From Tabrizicola sp. (GTDB lineage Bacteria; Pseudomonadota; Alphaproteobacteria; Rhodobacterales; Rhodobacteraceae), in contig NZ_JAEULO010000042.1 in assembly GCF_016793705.1 (NCBI RefSeq), positions 1 through 64,000 of the forward strand: DNA of 64,000 nt, read 5' to 3'. The notes beneath the pieces were generated by a model, which saw nothing but the letters and a program-made list of their open reading frames with translations, did no database searches and had not been told where the DNA came from. Positions 62,378-64,000 of this stretch are shown in pieces. Within the stretch, counting starts at the first letter, position 1, and the number at the start of each line of letters is the position of its first letter. The translations under genes were made by a program, and so were the position numbers.

Positions 62378-64000
62378 ATGACCCAGGAAATCACCCTAAA
62401 GTCCCTGTGGGACGACGCTTACGCCGCCGCATTGGATGAGCCGGGCAAGCTGCTCTATCGGTCGAACTTGCTGGGGTCGGATCTGCGAATCACCAATTTC
62501 GGGGGGGGGAATACCAGCGCCAAGATCAGCGCGAGCGATCCGCTGAGCGGGGAGCCGGTGGAGGTCTTGTGGGTCAAGGGCTCGGGCGGGGACATCGGGT
62601 CGATGAAGCTGGACGGGTTCGCGACGCTGTATATGTCCAGGCTGATGCAGCTTCGGGCGCAGTACCGCGGGCTCGACCAGGAAGACGCGATGGTCGAGGC
62701 ACTGGGGCACACGATCTTCAACCTGAACCCCCGCGCGCCTTCCATTGATACCTGGTTGCATGGGTTCGTGCCTTACACCCATGTGGACCATGTGCATTCC
62801 GACGCTGTGATCGCGATTGCGGCCAGCGCCGATCAGGTGCGGCTGACCGAGGAAATCTTCGGCGGAGAGCTGGGCTATCTGCCCTGGCAGCGGCCGGGGA
62901 TCGACCTCGGGATCAAGCTGGGCCGGATGGCGGAGGAGAACCCGAAGCTGAAGGGCGTGGTGCTGGGACAGCATGGGCTCTTCACCTGGGCGGGGACGGC
63001 GAAGGACTGCTACCTGCTGACGCTGGAGATGATCAACAAGGCCGCAGTCTGGCTGGATGCGAACGTCAAGCGCCCGGTGTTCGGGGGTGAGAAGGTTTCG
63101 GCGATGGCTGCCGATGACCGGAAGGCGACGGCACGGCGGCTGATGCCCCTGATCCGGGGGCGGATTTCGGCGGGCGCGCATATGGTGGGGCATTTCACCG
63201 ATGCGCCGGAGGTGCTGGAATTCGTGAACTCCCGTTCGCTTGCCGACCTGGCGCCGATGGGGACCTCCTGTCCCGACCACTTCCTGCGGACGAAGATCAA
63301 GCCGCTGGTGGTGCCCGCCGATGCTGATGCTGCGGCGTTGGACGGGCTTATCGCGGGGTATCGGGCGGACTATGCCGCGTACTACGACCGCTGCAAACGC
63401 CCAAACTCCCCCGCGATGCGCGACCCGAACGCGGTGATCTACCTGGTGCCGGGCGTCGGGATGCTGTCCTTCGCCAAGGACAAGGCGACGGCGCGGATTT
63501 CGGCGGAGTTCTACGTCAACGCGATCAACGTGATGCGGGGGGCCTCGGGTGTCTCGAAGTATCAGGGCCTGCCGGAGCAGGAGGCCTTCGACATCGAATA
63601 CTGGCTGCTGGAAGAGGCCAAGCTCCAGCGGATGCCGAAGCCGAAACCGATGGCAGGCCGCGTGGCCTTCATCACCGGCGGCGCGGGCGGGATCGGGTCG
63701 GCAAGCGCCGAACGCCTGCTGCGCGAGGGCTGCAACGTGGTCCTGGCCGACATCGACCAGACGGCGCTGGATGAGGTCGTGGAGGGCTTCGGCAAGCGCT
63801 ATGGCCGCGACATGGTGCGGGGCGTCCTGATGGACGTGACCTCCGAGGCGGCGGTGATCGCGGCGGTGGAATACACCGTGGCCGAGTATGGCGGGCTGGA
63901 CGTGCTGGTGAACAATGCCGGAATCACCAGCGCCGCGCCGGTCGAGGACACGACGTTGGCGATGTGGAACAAGACGATGGACATCCTGTCGACCGGCTAT
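62378..64000 (+). CDS. rhaD: Bifunctional rhamnulose-1-phosphate aldolase/short-chain dehydrogenase (partial)
   Basis: At least 541 residues, running off the window without a stop codon. The N-terminal class II aldolase/adducin domain (about 1-410) has the zinc histidines in THVDHVHSD and GQHGLFTW and the GGGNTSAK phosphate-binding loop. The C-terminal SDR domain starts at about residue 425 with GRVAFITGGAGGIGSAS. The enzyme cleaves rhamnulose 1-phosphate to DHAP and L-lactaldehyde and oxidises the latter to lactate. It is divergent from rhaR with two palindromes between them; rhaI would be expected next. Confidence 0.93.
   Translation, partial: MTQEITLKSLWDDAYAAALDEPGKLLYRSNLLGSDLRITNFGGGNTSAKISASDPLSGEPVEVLWVKGSGGDIGSMKLDGFATLYMSRLMQLRAQYRGLDQEDAMVEALGHTIFNLNPRAPSIDTWLHGFVPYTHVDHVHSDAVIAIAASADQVRLTEEIFGGELGYLPWQRPGIDLGIKLGRMAEENPKLKGVVLGQHGLFTWAGTAKDCYLLTLEMINKAAVWLDANVKRPVFGGEKVSAMAADDRKATARRLMPLIRGRISAGAHMVGHFTDAPEVLEFVNSRSLADLAPMGTSCPDHFLRTKIKPLVVPADADAAALDGLIAGYRADYAAYYDRCKRPNSPAMRDPNAVIYLVPGVGMLSFAKDKATARISAEFYVNAINVMRGASGVSKYQGLPEQEAFDIEYWLLEEAKLQRMPKPKPMAGRVAFITGGAGGIGSASAERLLREGCNVVLADIDQTALDEVVEGFGKRYGRDMVRGVLMDVTSEAAVIAAVEYTVAEYGGLDVLVNNAGITSAAPVEDTTLAMWNKTMDILSTGY

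Overview
The window is GC-rich chromosomal DNA from an alphaproteobacterium, most likely a member of the Rhodobacteraceae (Rhodobacter/Paracoccus/Gemmobacter-like). The evidence is the GANTC methylase CcrM, the DUF721/DsbA and RbfA/TruB neighbourhoods, DUF1674 (SdhAF4), an R. leguminosarum-type rhamnose ABC system, and intergenic palindromes of a kind I associate with that family. Most of it is core housekeeping DNA in short, tightly packed operons with ATGA, GTGA or TGATG junctions. I see no phage, integrase, transposase or CRISPR array.

Layout. 1-0.65 kb: rpmI-rplT. 0.77-3.7 kb (minus): rbfA, a phosphodiester glycosidase-like gene, truB and a lone Stf0 sulfotransferase. 3.8-6.6 kb: dapB, a small lipoprotein, sdhAF4 (minus) and rsmB. 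6.9-15.7 kb (minus): rnr with a lytic transglycosylase, then the operon dapD-selU-selD-(unknown)-dapE-GNAT, which embeds selenium metabolism in lysine/diaminopimelate synthesis. 15.7-24.8 kb: membrane and secreted proteins of unknown role, a LOG-family hydrolase, an AlkX-type DNA glycosylase, a CPA2 antiporter without an RCK domain, a UbiH-type hydroxylase, an amidase and a porin-like protein. 24.8-31.7 kb: rlmH-rsfS (rsfS apparently starting at CTG), a split MnmC pair, a GNAT gene and smc. 32-35.6 kb: a di-haem oxidoreductase/imelysin/DUF1513 operon. 35.9-38 kb: mtaB and dapF, the fourth dap gene in the window. 38.1-40 kb: tRNA-Lys and a small locus with an inverted-topology membrane winged-helix regulator. 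40-47 kb: rnhB, ccrM, DUF2062, a TPP enzyme, an AlkB-like hydroxylase and mutY. 47-53.3 kb: DUF721, dsbA, a CoA transferase, the lipid A genes lpxK-waaA-DUF4170, SPFH-NfeD and a Nudix hydrolase. 53.4-54.8 kb: a GntR-like LacI regulator and tRNA-Arg. 54.8-64 kb: a rhamnose locus with rhaK on plus, rhaRSTPQM on minus, and rhaD running off the end.

How it works together. Ribosome assembly and RNA-modification functions recur (rbfA, truB, rsmB, rlmH, rsfS, mnmD, selU, mtaB). The rhamnose locus is a self-contained import and catabolism unit: RhaSTPQ import, RhaM mutarotation, RhaK phosphorylation and RhaD cleavage/oxidation. Paired palindromes lie between divergent rhaR and rhaD.

Beyond the genes, the intergenic DNA carries several repeat families: a roughly 90-120 bp element in five places, tandem perfect palindromes, a GTCTAA...TTAGAC hairpin, and a C/G-rich repeat read in frame in a signal peptide. 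Some hairpins supply the stop codons of both convergent neighbours. The most novel candidate system is the 38.2-39.9 kb locus.
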